From NCBI RefSeq assembly GCF_003287975.1, contig NZ_QMKQ01000005.1, forward strand, positions 62,001 through 126,000: 64,000 nucleotides of DNA, in the 5' to 3' direction. Position numbers and translations under genes: made by a program. Positions 44,804 through 54,116 of this stretch are shown here, one piece after another. This stretch comes from Arthrobacter sp. AQ5-05. Lineage in GTDB: Bacteria > Actinomycetota > Actinomycetes > Actinomycetales > Micrococcaceae. The first letter of the stretch is position 1. Each line of letters opens with the position of its first letter. The notes below the pieces were generated by a model. It was not told the DNA's origin, did no database searches, and worked only from the letters and a program-made list of their open reading frames with translations.

Positions 44804-46078
44804 ATGGCTGAGACACTAGCCGCCACCCCGCAGCAGCTCGCTGCCGCCAAGAAGGCGGTGATCAGCAGTTCCATCGGTGCCGCCCTGGAATGGTTCGACA
44901 TCATCGTCTACGCGACCTTCGCCGTCGTGATTGCCGAGAACTTCTTTCCGGAGTCCGACGGCACGATCGGGTTGCTCCTGACCTTTGCCACCTTCGCGAT
45001 CTCGTACGTGATCCGCCCGTTGGGCGGCATGGTGCTGGGCAGCTTCGCGGACCGCAAGGGTCGCAAGAATGCGCTGACGCTGACCCTGATGCTGATGATG
45101 GTCGGCACGCTGATCATGGCGGTGGCGCCGACCTATGCCCAGGTCGGCGTGTGGGGTGCGGTCATCATCCTGATCTCCCGCCTGGTCCAGGGCTTTTCCG
45201 CCGGTGGCGAGTTCGGCACGGCAACCGCCTTCCTGATCGAAACGGCCCCGCACAAGAAGGCCTTCTATGCCTCATGGCAGGTCGCCGCGCAGGGTGCCTC
45301 GATGCTGCTGGCTTCGGCCTTCGGCTACGGGTTGACCCAGTGGTTGTCCCACGATGCGCTTTACAGCTGGGGCTGGCGGGTGCCGTTCTTCGTCGGACTG
45401 CTCATCGGCCCCGTGGGCCTGTACATCCGGGCCAGGCTCGATGAGACCGAGGAATTCGTCAAGGGCGAGAAGACCAAGACCCCGCTGACGGATCTGTTTG
45501 TGCACCACTACGGCCGCTTGCTGGCAGGTTCGGCTGTCATCGGCGTGGCAACCATCTCGGTCTACATGATCCTCTACATGCCGACCTTTGCCGTGAAGAA
45601 CCTGGGCATCCCCGCCACCGCCGCATTCCTGGGCGGTGTCGTTGCCGGCTTGGTGGTGCTTGTCGGCGTCCCGTTCGTGGGGCACCTGGCCGACCGGATC
45701 GGTCCGGCCAGGGTCATGACCTATGCCGCGATCGGTGCACTGCTGCTGGCCTGGCCGTTGTTCCAGTTGATGGTCACCAGGCCAACCGTGCCGATGCTGA
45801 TCCTGGTCATTGGCCTGCTGGGTGTGATCATGGCCTTCTACTTCGGCCCGCTGCCGGCGCTGTTGTCCTCGCTGTTCCCATCGGCGATCCGCGGCACCGG
45901 CCTGGCAGTGACCTACAACGTCGGCGTGACGCTGCTGGGTGGCATCGCCCCGCTCGTGCTGACCTGGCTGCTCAGCGTCACCGGCTCGTTGAACGCGCCG
46001 AGTCTCTACTACATGGGAATCGCCGTGATTTCCCTCGTGGGCCTGTATTTCGTGCGCAAGCGCTACCACCAGGCCTAG
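44804..46078 (+). CDS. MHS family MFS transporter
   Basis: 424 residues, twelve predicted membrane segments. GAALEWFDIIVYATFA near the N terminus, GSFADRKGRKNAL after segment 2 and the RLVQGFSAGGEFGTA motif define the metabolite:H+ symporter (ShiA/ProP/KgtP-like) group. Substrate is unknown; the adjacent argE hints at an amino acid or organic acid, which is only inference. ATG 44804 is preceded by AAGGAG. Confidence 0.9.
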   Translation: MAETLAATPQQLAAAKKAVISSSIGAALEWFDIIVYATFAVVIAENFFPESDGTIGLLLTFATFAISYVIRPLGGMVLGSFADRKGRKNALTLTLMLMMVGTLIMAVAPTYAQVGVWGAVIILISRLVQGFSAGGEFGTATAFLIETAPHKKAFYASWQVAAQGASMLLASAFGYGLTQWLSHDALYSWGWRVPFFVGLLIGPVGLYIRARLDETEEFVKGEKTKTPLTDLFVHHYGRLLAGSAVIGVATISVYMILYMPTFAVKNLGIPATAAFLGGVVAGLVVLVGVPFVGHLADRIGPARVMTYAAIGALLLAWPLFQLMVTRPTVPMLILVIGLLGVIMAFYFGPLPALLSSLFPSAIRGTGLAVTYNVGVTLLGGIAPLVLTWLLSVTGSLNAPSLYYMGIAVISLVGLYFVRKRYHQA

Positions 46079-46193
46079 CCGGCCCGGGTCCCGGGTCGAT
46101 GGCACGTTGTCCTTGGGGACGTGCCAACTACCCGGGACCGGCTTCGCGCGTCCGGTGCGGCTTTCGGCGATTCCGGCCGTTCTCGGCGGCGAT

Positions 46194-46222
46194 TTGCCAA
46201 GTCAGGGATGTGTGTATTAGAT
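46194..46222 (+). promoter_or_regulatory. candidate promoter of tRNA-Val copy 2
   Basis: TTGCCA and TTAGAT, 17 bases apart, lie about 60 bases before the tRNA. Confidence 0.45.
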
Positions 46223-46279
46223 TATCTACTTGTTGCAACGCACTGGAACGGAAATCTTCCGAAGAAAGTTGTTGTTTCG

Positions 46280-46355
46280 GGGCCTTTAGCTCAGCTGGTA
46301 GAGCGTCACGTTTACACCGTGAATGTCATCGGTTCGATCCCGGTAGGGCCCACCA
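46280..46355 (+). tRNA. tRNA-Val(UAC), copy 2
   Basis: Identical base for base to the tRNA at 41868, including the encoded CCA; flanking sequences differ, so the repeat ends exactly at the tRNA. Confidence 0.96.
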
Positions 46356-46361
46356 AAACAA

Positions 46362-46402
46362 AGCTCCGCGTCATGGACGAAATCCAGGACGCGGAGTTTT
46401 TT
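46362..46402 (+). terminator. terminator after tRNA-Val copy 2
   Basis: GCTCCGCGTC and GACGCGGAGT form a stem followed by TTTTTTT. Confidence 0.9.
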
Positions 46403-46482
46403 TGCGTCTTGGGTCACCCGGAACCGTCGGTACGCTGGTTCCATACTTACCGTTCCTCGGTGACTGCAAGTATGACCGGTTC

Positions 46483-47701
46483 ATGCCAACGGTTTCACTG
46501 CGGGTGCCGCCATTCGAACTTGAAACCCATCAGTGGATTGCCGAGCAGGACGGGGTGAGTTCGCGGGCGCAGCTTGTCCGTGGATCCGGACCGTACGAAT
46601 CGGCGGTCCCGCCGAAGATCGCCAACCTCCAGCCGGAAGTTCCCGCGCTGCTGGCGGCAGACGTCGAGGATGCCGTTTCGGCATTGGTGCGTTTCGACAA
46701 CCACGCCCCGGATCGGCTTGGACCGTCCTCTCCCATGCCGGGTCCGATGTCCTTGATCCTGTTGCGCACAGAGTCCTCCTCGTCACCGCAGACCGAAACC
46801 CGACGGTGGGCGCGAGGCAGCTTGCCCTGGCCGAGCTCAACCAGGCGACATGGGTCAACGCCATGTCCGTTGCGGCGAACGTCCACGCCATGGAAGCGGC
46901 TCTCGAGCTGGCGGACCGCGTGGATAGGGCGGCCATCCTCACGATGCACGAAAAGCTGCTCATGGGGCAGAGCGGCTGGGAAAGCCACGCTGGAAGATTC
47001 AGGGAGCAGTTGGTGTGGATTGGATCCACCGGAACGAGTCCGCGTGGAGCGACCTTCGTCGCGCCGCGGTAGGTGCTGGTGGAGGATTTGATCGAGGACC
47101 TGCCTGGAATCCGTCGCTCGAGACGACTTGGCGGTGTTGGTGCAGATCGCCATTGCCCATGCCCGGCTTGAAACCATCCACCCGTTCGTGGATGGCAATG
47201 GTCGAAACGGGCGGGCGCTGGTCCACGCCTTGCTGCGCGGCAAGGGGGTGGTGCGTTCGACCACGGCCCCATTGTCCGAGGGCCTGCCCAAGAACACGAA
47301 CCGCTATTTCGGAGCACTGAGGTCGTACCGTGCAGGGGGTGCGGGTCCGATTTGCGAGCAGTTCGCGGTTGCTTCGAGATTCGCGGCGCACCCGGATGCC
47401 GGACTGATCGACAAGCCGGGGCTGGAGCCGGACGCCGCCAGGGGGGCGCTTGCCGGCCTGCGTCCACGGGCCATGGGGTGGGCGCTGCCGCCGCATCTGG
47501 TCTCCCATCCTGTCATGGACGCCGAGCTGTTCACCGGGCTGTTGGGGACATCGCAAACCAGCGCCCTTACGTGCGCTGGCCCGGCTCCAGGATGCCGGTG
47601 TTGTCGTGGAGCGCTCGTGATACAAGCGAAACCGTGTGTGTCAGCACGACGGGATCCTGGCTGTCCTCGACGGTTACGCCGCGGAACTGCTGCGGGCCTG
47701 A
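46483..47701 (+). pseudogene. Fic family protein, multiply disrupted
   Basis: The ancestral protein starts at ATG 46483 (MPTVSLRVPPFELETH) and can be followed through three frames: LALAELNQAT and NVHAMEAALELAD in the second, then IHPFVDGNGRNGR, the Fic active-site loop, and an end in YAAELLRA. At least three frame breaks (near 46795, 47105 and 47560) and two internal stops (TAG 47070, TGA 47618) are needed to read it. Fic proteins transfer AMP or other groups to target proteins. The active-site loop is intact but the gene cannot make a full protein. Located right after tRNA-Val copy 2. Confidence 0.85.
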
Positions 47702-47888
47702 AATCAGGCGTGACGGGGTTCGGCGGGGGAGCACCGGCACCTGGCCCAATCCGGCCGGCCTGGTTGACCGGGACGCGTTCCTCCCGGGAACCGGTCTCCG
47801 TGCCGTGTTGCGCGGACCGTGCCCGGCGCGAAGACCCCCCATCATGATGGGGGCCAGGCCTTGGCATCGTGCGATGGGAGGGTGCATG

Positions 47889-47926
47889 TGGAAGCGCCCC
47901 ACCCCCGCGGGGGTGGGGCGCTTCCA
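47889..47926. terminator. GC-rich palindrome between the Fic relic and csbD
   Basis: TGGAAGCGCCCCACCCCC and its complement form an 18-bp stem. It lies downstream of csbD and of the Fic relic. No T run, so it is a probable rather than certain terminator. A second palindrome, CCCCCATCATGATGGGGG, lies at 47836-47853. Confidence 0.5.
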
Positions 47927-47943
47927 TGGGTCGGTGCCGGGGC

Positions 47944-48129
47944 CTAGCCGCCGGTGATGTCCTTGGCTGCGTCCTTGACGTGCTCCCCGGCCTGCTTGGC
48001 CTTTGCCTCGGCCTGGTCCTTGAGGCCTTGGGCCTGCAGCTGCTCATTGTTCGTGGCCTCGCCAAGCTTTTCCTTGGCCTCGCCGGCTACTTCCTGTGCC
48101 TTGTTGCTGATCTTGTCTCCGAGTCCCAT
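47944..48129 (-). CDS. CsbD family stress protein
   Basis: 61 residues, strongly hydrophilic and Lys/Glu/Ala-rich: MGLGDKISNKAQEVAGEAKE, then LKDQAEAKAKQAGEHVKDAA. This is the CsbD-like fold, small proteins induced by general stress; molecular role unknown. ATG 48129 has GAAGGG 10 bases upstream; the frame upstream to 48171 is not needed. Confidence 0.9.
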   Translation of the reverse strand: MGLGDKISNKAQEVAGEAKEKLGEATNNEQLQAQGLKDQAEAKAKQAGEHVKDAAKDITGG

Positions 48130-48322
48130 GGCGGGTTTTCCCTTCGTTGATCTTGCGTGAACCCTCCCCACGCTAGGAACAGAACCTTGGCACTGGCTGG
48201 GAGCAGCCGCAAAACGGCCCGAAAGGACGTGCCGAATCGGCGAGGGACACCGCTGATTCCGCGCGGTGACGGCGATCCGGAGGTTGCCGAGGTTGTTAAA
48301 AAGAGTGGAGCAATGCCCCCTG

Positions 48323-48352
48323 TTGACACTCCGGCCGCGCGGGCCCTAGTCT
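48323..48352 (+). promoter_or_regulatory. candidate gntK promoter
   Basis: A perfect -35 box TTGACA is followed after 18 bases by TAGTCT. Candidate operators overlap its downstream side. Confidence 0.5.
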
Positions 48353-48398
48353 GTATAAATCATATTTATGCCGAAGATCACGTAGTTATGTCCGACAT
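48353..48398 (+). promoter_or_regulatory. candidate operators upstream of gntK
   Basis: Two inverted repeats lie just downstream of the promoter: ATAAAT-CAT-ATTTAT at 48355-48369, and ATGTC-C-GACAT at 48388-48398. Either could bind the GntR-type regulator encoded at 56039. The link is inferred from position and pathway only. Confidence 0.4.
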
Positions 48399-48424
48399 TA
48401 GCCTGGTTCCACGATGGAGTGACG

Positions 48425-48940
48425 ATGAACAGCCCTGCCTACCCGCCCATGATAGTTATGGGCGTTTCCGGATGCGGAAAATCCACGGTGGGGCGGCTGC
48501 TGGCCGAGAAGCTCGGTTCGGTGTTCATCGACGGAGACGACCTGCACCCCGCATCCAACAAGGAAAAGATGGCTGCAGGACACCCGCTCAACGACGGCGA
48601 CCGCAAGCCCTGGCTCGCAACCATCGGAGAGGAACTCTCCGACAGCGCCCAGGACGGGACGCCGGCGGTCATCGCCTGCTCGGCACTCAAGCGCAGCTAC
48701 CGGGACCTCTTGCGCGGCCACGAGCCGTCCACCGTCTTCATCCACCTGCGCGGCACGGCCGATCTCATCCAGCACCGCCTGGATGAACGCAGCCACGAAT
48801 ACATGCCCCCGACATTGCTGGCCTCGCAGCTGAACACCCTCGAGGCCATCGAGCCGGACGAGGCCGCCATCGAAGTCGATGTCAGCCTCAGCCCCGAGGA
48901 AATCGTGGCCCAGGTGGCCAAGGCCCTGAACACCCCGTAA
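48425..48940 (+). CDS. gntK: gluconokinase
   Basis: 171 residues. The P-loop GVSGCGKSTVG at the N terminus and DGDDLHPASNKEKMAAGHPL are GntK signatures. It phosphorylates gluconate to 6-phosphogluconate, which Gnd (56977) then oxidises. ATG 48425 has GGAG at 5 bases. It opens the gluconate/idonate cluster and is followed by the gluconate permease gene. Confidence 0.95.
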   Translation: MNSPAYPPMIVMGVSGCGKSTVGRLLAEKLGSVFIDGDDLHPASNKEKMAAGHPLNDGDRKPWLATIGEELSDSAQDGTPAVIACSALKRSYRDLLRGHEPSTVFIHLRGTADLIQHRLDERSHEYMPPTLLASQLNTLEAIEPDEAAIEVDVSLSPEEIVAQVAKALNTP

Positions 48941-49004
48941 CACCCCGGAGCCATTCGGTTCCACCCCATCACCCGAGACCACTTACACCTTTCGAAGGAC
49001 AATG

Positions 49005-50408
49005 ATGACCGACGAGTTAGTCATGAACTGGACGCTGGGCACCCCTGCGCTCCTCTCCATCGCCGTGGGCGCGATCCTGCTGCTGCTTCTGTTCATTATC
49101 AAATGGCGCATCCACGCGTTCGTGGCATTGGTCGTCATCTCGCTGCTGACCGCGGTGGCCACCGGGCTCCCGGTGGCATCGGTGATACCGACACTGACCG
49201 GCGGCTTCGGCGGAACCCTGGCCTCCGTGGCCCTGCTCGTCGGCCTGGGCGCCATGCTCGGGCGCATGCTCGAGACCAGCGGCGGCGCCGAGGTGCTGAC
49301 CAATGCCTTGATCAACAAGTTTGGCGAGAAGCGCGCACCGCTGGCACTGTCCATCGCCTCGCTGCTCTTCGGCTTCCCGATCTTCTTCGACGCCGGCCTG
49401 GTCGTCATGCTGCCGATCATCTTCACCGTGGCACGCCGCCTGGGCGGCTCCTTCCTGGGCTACGCCTTCCCGGCAGCCACCGCCTTCTCCGTCATGCACA
49501 TCTTCGTGCCGCCGCACCCGGGCCCGGTGGCGGCCTCCGGCCTGCTCGAGGCCAACGTCGGCCTGGTCCTGCTGCTGGGCCTCGTTGTCGCGCTGCCGAC
49601 CTGGTACTTCGCAGGCCACCTCTACGGCAAGTACGTGGGCCGCAAGTTCAACATCGCCATCCCCGACATCCTCGCCGGCAGCAAGCAGGAACAGCACGAC
49701 TTCGCCTCCACGCCGAAGCTGGGCACCGTGGTGACCCTGCTGCTGCTGCCGCTGGTGCTGATCTTCATGAACACCGGACTGAACACGCTGGCCTCGGCCG
49801 GAATCGTGGACAAGGGAGCCCAGTGGGTCCAGATCCTGCGCCTGGTCGGCGAAACCCCGATCGCCCTGCTCATCACCGTCCTTCTGGCCATGTACCTGCT
49901 GGGCTACAAGCAGAACAAGGACAAGACCCTCGTCGAGACCGTGGTCGATTCCGCGCTCGGCCCGGTCTGCTCGATCATCCTGATCACCGGCGCCGGCGGC
50001 ATGTTCGGTGCGGTGCTGCGCGCCAGCGGCATCGGCGATGCCGTGGCCGACTCGCTTGACGCCCTGGGCCTGCCGATCATCGTCGCCGGCTTCATCATCG
50101 CCGCCGTGGTGCGCGTCGCCCAGGGTTCGGCCACCGTGGCCCTGACCACCGCCGCGGCCATCATCCAGCCCGTCGTGGTGGGCAACGCCGACCTGAACCA
50201 GATCGAGGTCGTGGCCATCGTGCTCGCCCTGGCCGCCGGCTCGGTGTTCGCCGGGCACGTCAACGACTCCGGCTTTTGGCTGGTCTCCCGCTTCTTCGGC
50301 ATGGACGTCAAGACCACGCTGAAGGTCTGGACCGTCGGACAGGCACTGGTCGGTGTCATCGGCTTCGCCATCGCGTACCTGATCTACGCCATCGCCACGG
50401 CCTTCTAG
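49005..50408 (+). CDS. gntP: GntP family gluconate:H+ symporter
   Basis: 467 residues with 12-14 hydrophobic segments; FGFPIFFDAGLVVMLPI, FVPPHPGPVAASGLL and GHVNDSGFWLVSRFFG are GntP-family signatures. It imports gluconate or a related sugar acid for the kinase and dehydrogenases beside it. Two ATG codons occur at 49002 and 49005; the second has better spacing from GAAGGA. Confidence 0.93.
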   Translation: MTDELVMNWTLGTPALLSIAVGAILLLLLFIIKWRIHAFVALVVISLLTAVATGLPVASVIPTLTGGFGGTLASVALLVGLGAMLGRMLETSGGAEVLTNALINKFGEKRAPLALSIASLLFGFPIFFDAGLVVMLPIIFTVARRLGGSFLGYAFPAATAFSVMHIFVPPHPGPVAASGLLEANVGLVLLLGLVVALPTWYFAGHLYGKYVGRKFNIAIPDILAGSKQEQHDFASTPKLGTVVTLLLLPLVLIFMNTGLNTLASAGIVDKGAQWVQILRLVGETPIALLITVLLAMYLLGYKQNKDKTLVETVVDSALGPVCSIILITGAGGMFGAVLRASGIGDAVADSLDALGLPIIVAGFIIAAVVRVAQGSATVALTTAAAIIQPVVVGNADLNQIEVVAIVLALAAGSVFAGHVNDSGFWLVSRFFGMDVKTTLKVWTVGQALVGVIGFAIAYLIYAIATAF

Positions 50409-50455
50409 ATAGACTCCACCTGCGTACGACTCGCACCCCCAACCAAGGAAGATCC

Positions 50456-51229
50456 ATGGGCAGCAACCTCTTTGACCTCACCGGCCGCATCGCGCTGGTC
50501 ACCGGTTCCTCGCGCGGCATAGGCAAGCAACTTGCCGCGGGCCTGGCGGATGCCGGCGCGACCATCGTGCTGCACGGGCGCAACGCCGAGACGCTGGCGG
50601 CAACCGCCGCCGAGTTCGCGCAACGCTTTGGGCAGGCACGCATCTTCTCCTACGCGTTCGACGTGACCGACGCCGCGGCCGTGGCCGGCGGCATCGCAGC
50701 GATCGAGGCCGAGGTCGGTCCGATCCGCATCCTGGTGAACAACGCCGGCATCCAGCACCGGGTCCCGCTGCTCGAGCTCGATGTTGCCGACTGGCAGCGC
50801 GTGCTGGACACCAACCTGACCAGCGCGTTCCTGGTGGGCCGCGAGGCCGCCCGGGGAATGCTCGAGCGCGGGGCGGGCAAGATCATCAACATCTGCTCGG
50901 TGCAGACGGACCTGGCCCGCCCCACCATTGCCGCCTACACCGCGGCCAAGGGCGGGCTGCGCAACCTGACCCGCGCGATGACCGCGGAATGGGCGGGGGC
51001 AGGTCTGCAGATCAACGGCATCGCCCCGGGCTACATCCACACCGAAATGACCCAGAACCTGGTCGATGACAAAAAGTTCAACTCCTGGATCCTGGGCCGC
51101 ACCCCGGCCGGGCGCTGGGGCACGGTGGCCGATTTGGCCGGACCGGCCGTGTGGCTGGCCTCGGACGGCTCGGACTACGTCAACGGCCAGACCATCTTCA
51201 TCGACGGAGGAATGACAGTTGTCGTCTAA
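50456..51229 (+). CDS. gluconate 5-dehydrogenase, SDR family
   Basis: 257 residues with TGSSRGIG, NNAGIQHR, catalytic Ser in NICSVQTDLARP and YTAAKGG. NNAGIQHR and the overall pattern fit IdnO/Gno enzymes that interconvert gluconate and 5-ketogluconate. Genes for the gluconate permease and L-idonate dehydrogenase are adjacent. ATG 50456 has AAGGAAG upstream. The next start codon lies inside its 3' end. Confidence 0.88.
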   Translation: MGSNLFDLTGRIALVTGSSRGIGKQLAAGLADAGATIVLHGRNAETLAATAAEFAQRFGQARIFSYAFDVTDAAAVAGGIAAIEAEVGPIRILVNNAGIQHRVPLLELDVADWQRVLDTNLTSAFLVGREAARGMLERGAGKIINICSVQTDLARPTIAAYTAAKGGLRNLTRAMTAEWAGAGLQINGIAPGYIHTEMTQNLVDDKKFNSWILGRTPAGRWGTVADLAGPAVWLASDGSDYVNGQTIFIDGGMTVVV

Positions 51230-52256
51230 CACCACCGCCACCGCCGTCGTCGCCCACGCGGCGGGCGACCTGCGCGTTCAAACCATCGAGGTTCCGGCAC
51301 CCGCGGCGCACGAGGCGCAGATCGCCATCGCCTACGGCGGGATCTGCGGCTCGGACCTGCACTACTGGAGCCATGGCGCGGCGGGGGAGTCCATCCTCAA
51401 GGCACCCATGATCCTGGGCCACGAGATCGTCGGCACCGTCACGGTGGCAGCGGCCGACGGCACCGGGCCCGCCGCGGGCACCGCCGTGGCGGTGCACCCC
51501 GCCACCCCCGACGGCACCGGGGCGCGCTACCCGGAGGAGCGGCCCAACCTGTCCCCGGGCTGCACCTACCTGGGCTCCGCGGCCCGCTACCCGCACACCG
51601 AGGGCGCGTTTGCCACCACCGTGAACCTGCCGGCCCGGATGCTGCGCGAACTTCCCGCCGGGCTCTCGCTGCGCGATGCCGCGCTGGCCGAGCCCGCCGC
51701 GGTGGCCTGGCACGCCGTGGCCCGCGCCGGCGAGGTTGCCGGCAAGCGCGTCATGGTGATCGGCGCCGGTCCCATCGGCGCGTTGGCCGTAGCGGTGCTC
51801 AAGCGCGCCGGGGCTGCCGAGATCATCGCGGTTGACATGTTTGACTACCCGCTGGAAATCGCCGCCGCGGCGGGCGCCACCGCCACCCTGAAGGCCGACG
51901 ACGTCGAAGCCATCGCCGCGGTGGAAGCCGACGTGGTCATCGAGGCCAGCGGCAATCACCGCGGCCTGGCCTCGGCCATCCGCGGCGCGATGCGCGGCGG
52001 GAGGGTCGTGATGGTCGGGCTGCTGCCCTCGGGCGAACAGCCCGCGCTGATCTCCCTGGCCATCACCCGCGAACTCGAGCTGGCCGGTTCCTTCCGCTTC
52101 AACGACGAGATCGATCAGGTGCTCACCGCGCTGGCCGACGGCACCCTGGATGTCGCGGCCGTCGTCACCCACGAATTCGGCGTTGACGACGCCCTGGCGG
52201 CGTTTGAAACGGCGAGGAACTCCGCCGAATCCGGAAAGGTCCTGCTGAGGTTCTAG
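51219..52256 (+). CDS. idnD: L-idonate 5-dehydrogenase-like zinc dehydrogenase
   Basis: 345 residues of the medium-chain dehydrogenase family. Catalytic zinc ligands are visible in GGICGSDLHYW and LGHEIVG, cofactor motif GAGPIG in the Rossmann fold. IdnD oxidises L-idonate to 5-ketogluconate, which the neighbouring SDR reduces to gluconate. The structural zinc loop is altered: where four cysteines are usual only one (PGCTYLG) is present. The TTG start at 51219 overlaps the previous gene by 11 bases and has GGAGG at 7 bases. Confidence 0.82.
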   Translation: MSSNTTATAVVAHAAGDLRVQTIEVPAPAAHEAQIAIAYGGICGSDLHYWSHGAAGESILKAPMILGHEIVGTVTVAAADGTGPAAGTAVAVHPATPDGTGARYPEERPNLSPGCTYLGSAARYPHTEGAFATTVNLPARMLRELPAGLSLRDAALAEPAAVAWHAVARAGEVAGKRVMVIGAGPIGALAVAVLKRAGAAEIIAVDMFDYPLEIAAAAGATATLKADDVEAIAAVEADVVIEASGNHRGLASAIRGAMRGGRVVMVGLLPSGEQPALISLAITRELELAGSFRFNDEIDQVLTALADGTLDVAAVVTHEFGVDDALAAFETARNSAESGKVLLRF

Positions 52257-52299
52257 CCGGACCGTATCGGGAAAATTCCCGGTTGCACCCGCAAGATGC

Positions 52300-52345
52300 A
52301 AGGCGCCGTCCAGGTCTCCCCCAGGGGGGAACAGGACGGCGCCTT
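52300..52345. terminator. bidirectional terminator, idnD / pyruvate oxidase
   Basis: AAGGCGCCGTCC and GGACGGCGCCTT form a 12-bp stem with an inner C/G element, between convergent genes. Confidence 0.75.
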
Positions 52346-52388
52346 CGCTTTCCCCTGGCTTTCCGCGGCCCGGCCGTGTGCCCGCGGG

Positions 52389-54116
52389 TCAGGAACCGGA
52401 ACGGTTTGCCAGGGACTCCTTGAGCCTGGCGCTCGCGTACCCCAACGCCTGGCCGATCTTGGTGTCCGGCGGGATCGAGACCTCGTCGGGGTTTGTCACA
52501 ACATCCAGCAGCACCGGCCCGTCGTGTGCCAGTGCCTCGGAGATCGCGGCCTCCAGCCCGCCCGGATCCGCCACCCGGATGCCGTGCAGCCCGCAGGCCC
52601 GTCCCACCTCGGCCAGATCGGGATTCGCCAGCACCGTGCCGAATTCGGGCAGTCCGGCCTGCTCCTGCTCCAGCTTCACCATGCCGAGCCGGCCGTTGTT
52701 GAACACCACCAGCTTCACCGGCAAATCGTAGGCCACGGCGGTGAGCAGGTCGCCCATCAGCATGCTCAGCCCGCCGTCCCCGCAGAAGGCAACCACCTGG
52801 CGCGTGCGGTCAAGCGCGCTGGCCCCGAGCGCCTGCGGCATGGCGTTGGCCATCGAGCCCAGGTTGTAGGAACCCAGCAGCCGCCTGGTCCCGCGCATCG
52901 TGACGTAGCGTGCCAGCCACACCGTGGACATGCCGGTGTCCGAGGTGAAGATGGTGTCCTCTCCGGCGAGCCTGTCGACGGCGGCGGCCACGGCCTCGGG
53001 CCGGATCGCGTGCCGCGGGTTGTCCGCGATGGCCCGCACCCGCCCGGTGAGGTGCGTGTCGTGCTCCGGATCCGCCAGCGAGAGGTGCCGCTTGGTCCAG
53101 GCCAGGTAGCGGGTCCGTGCATCGAGCACGTGGCTCTGGTCGGTCTTGGTTTCCAGCAGCGGCAGCAACCCCGCCAGGGCGAGCCCGGCATCGCCGACGA
53201 CCCCCACATCCACCGGTGTGCGCCGCCCGATGTGTGCACCGGCCGCATCGATCTGGATGACCGTCTTGCCCGACGGGTAGGAGTCCCGGTACGGGAAGTC
53301 GGTGCCCACCATCAAGAGCACCTCGCAGCGCTCCAGCGCGTGGGCGGCCGCCGGGTTCCCGATCAGCCCGGCCTGGCCCACCTGGAACTCGTTCGCTTCC
53401 TCAAGCCCCTCCTTGGCCTTCAGCGTAAGCACCATCGGGGAGGCGAGTTTCCGTGCGGTGGCCAGCACCAGTTCCCGCGCGCCGCGTGCGCCGGCGCCCA
53501 CCAGCATCGTGATGCGGCGCGCCTCGTTCAGTTCCGTCACGACGCTCTCCAGCACCTGGGGGTGCGGGGCGACGGGAGCCGCGACGTCGACGAACCGCGG
53601 GATCGCCTCCTTCGGCAGTTCCGCGCCGCCGATGTCCCCGGGGATGCTCAGCACCGCGACGCCGCGGCCGGCCAGCGCGGCGTTGACGGCCTGTTCCAGC
53701 AGGTACGGCATTTGTGCCACGGAGGTCACGGTGTGCGCGAACAGCGCCACGTCGGCGAAGATCACATCGTTGTTGACCTCCTGGAAGAAATCGGACCCGA
53801 TTTCCCCGCTGGGCACCTGCCCGCAGATCGCCAGCAGCGGCGCATGGGATTTCTTCGCGTCGTAGAGGCCGTTGAGCAGGTGGATCGATCCGGGTCCGAC
53901 GGTGCCCGCGCACACCCCCAGGGTCCCGGTCAGTTGGGCCTGGGCGCCGGCGGCAAACGCGGCGACCTCCTCGTGCCGCACCCCTATCCATTCGATTCCC
54001 CCGTGGGTGCGGATCGCATCGGTCAGGGGATTGAGGGCGTCTCCCACCACGCCCCACACGGTCTTCACGCCCAGGCAGGCCAGCGCCTCGACAACCATCG
54101 CTGCGACGGTGCTCAT
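52389..54116 (-). CDS. poxB: pyruvate oxidase / pyruvate:quinone oxidoreductase, TPP-dependent
   Basis: 575 residues. Three domains of the acetolactate synthase/POX type: GVVGDALNPLTDAI at the N terminus, the FAD/nucleotide domain, and the TPP motif FCGDGGLSMLMGDL ... VVFNNGRLGMVKLEQ. PoxB-type enzymes decarboxylate pyruvate to acetate and pass electrons to quinone at the membrane. ATG 54116 has GGGAGG 8 bases upstream and overlaps the stop of the glutamate-synthase-like gene by 4 bases, so the two are coupled. A related TPP enzyme cannot be ruled out. Confidence 0.85.
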   Translation of the reverse strand: MSTVAAMVVEALACLGVKTVWGVVGDALNPLTDAIRTHGGIEWIGVRHEEVAAFAAGAQAQLTGTLGVCAGTVGPGSIHLLNGLYDAKKSHAPLLAICGQVPSGEIGSDFFQEVNNDVIFADVALFAHTVTSVAQMPYLLEQAVNAALAGRGVAVLSIPGDIGGAELPKEAIPRFVDVAAPVAPHPQVLESVVTELNEARRITMLVGAGARGARELVLATARKLASPMVLTLKAKEGLEEANEFQVGQAGLIGNPAAAHALERCEVLLMVGTDFPYRDSYPSGKTVIQIDAAGAHIGRRTPVDVGVVGDAGLALAGLLPLLETKTDQSHVLDARTRYLAWTKRHLSLADPEHDTHLTGRVRAIADNPRHAIRPEAVAAAVDRLAGEDTIFTSDTGMSTVWLARYVTMRGTRRLLGSYNLGSMANAMPQALGASALDRTRQVVAFCGDGGLSMLMGDLLTAVAYDLPVKLVVFNNGRLGMVKLEQEQAGLPEFGTVLANPDLAEVGRACGLHGIRVADPGGLEAAISEALAHDGPVLLDVVTNPDEVSIPPDTKIGQALGYASARLKESLANRSGS

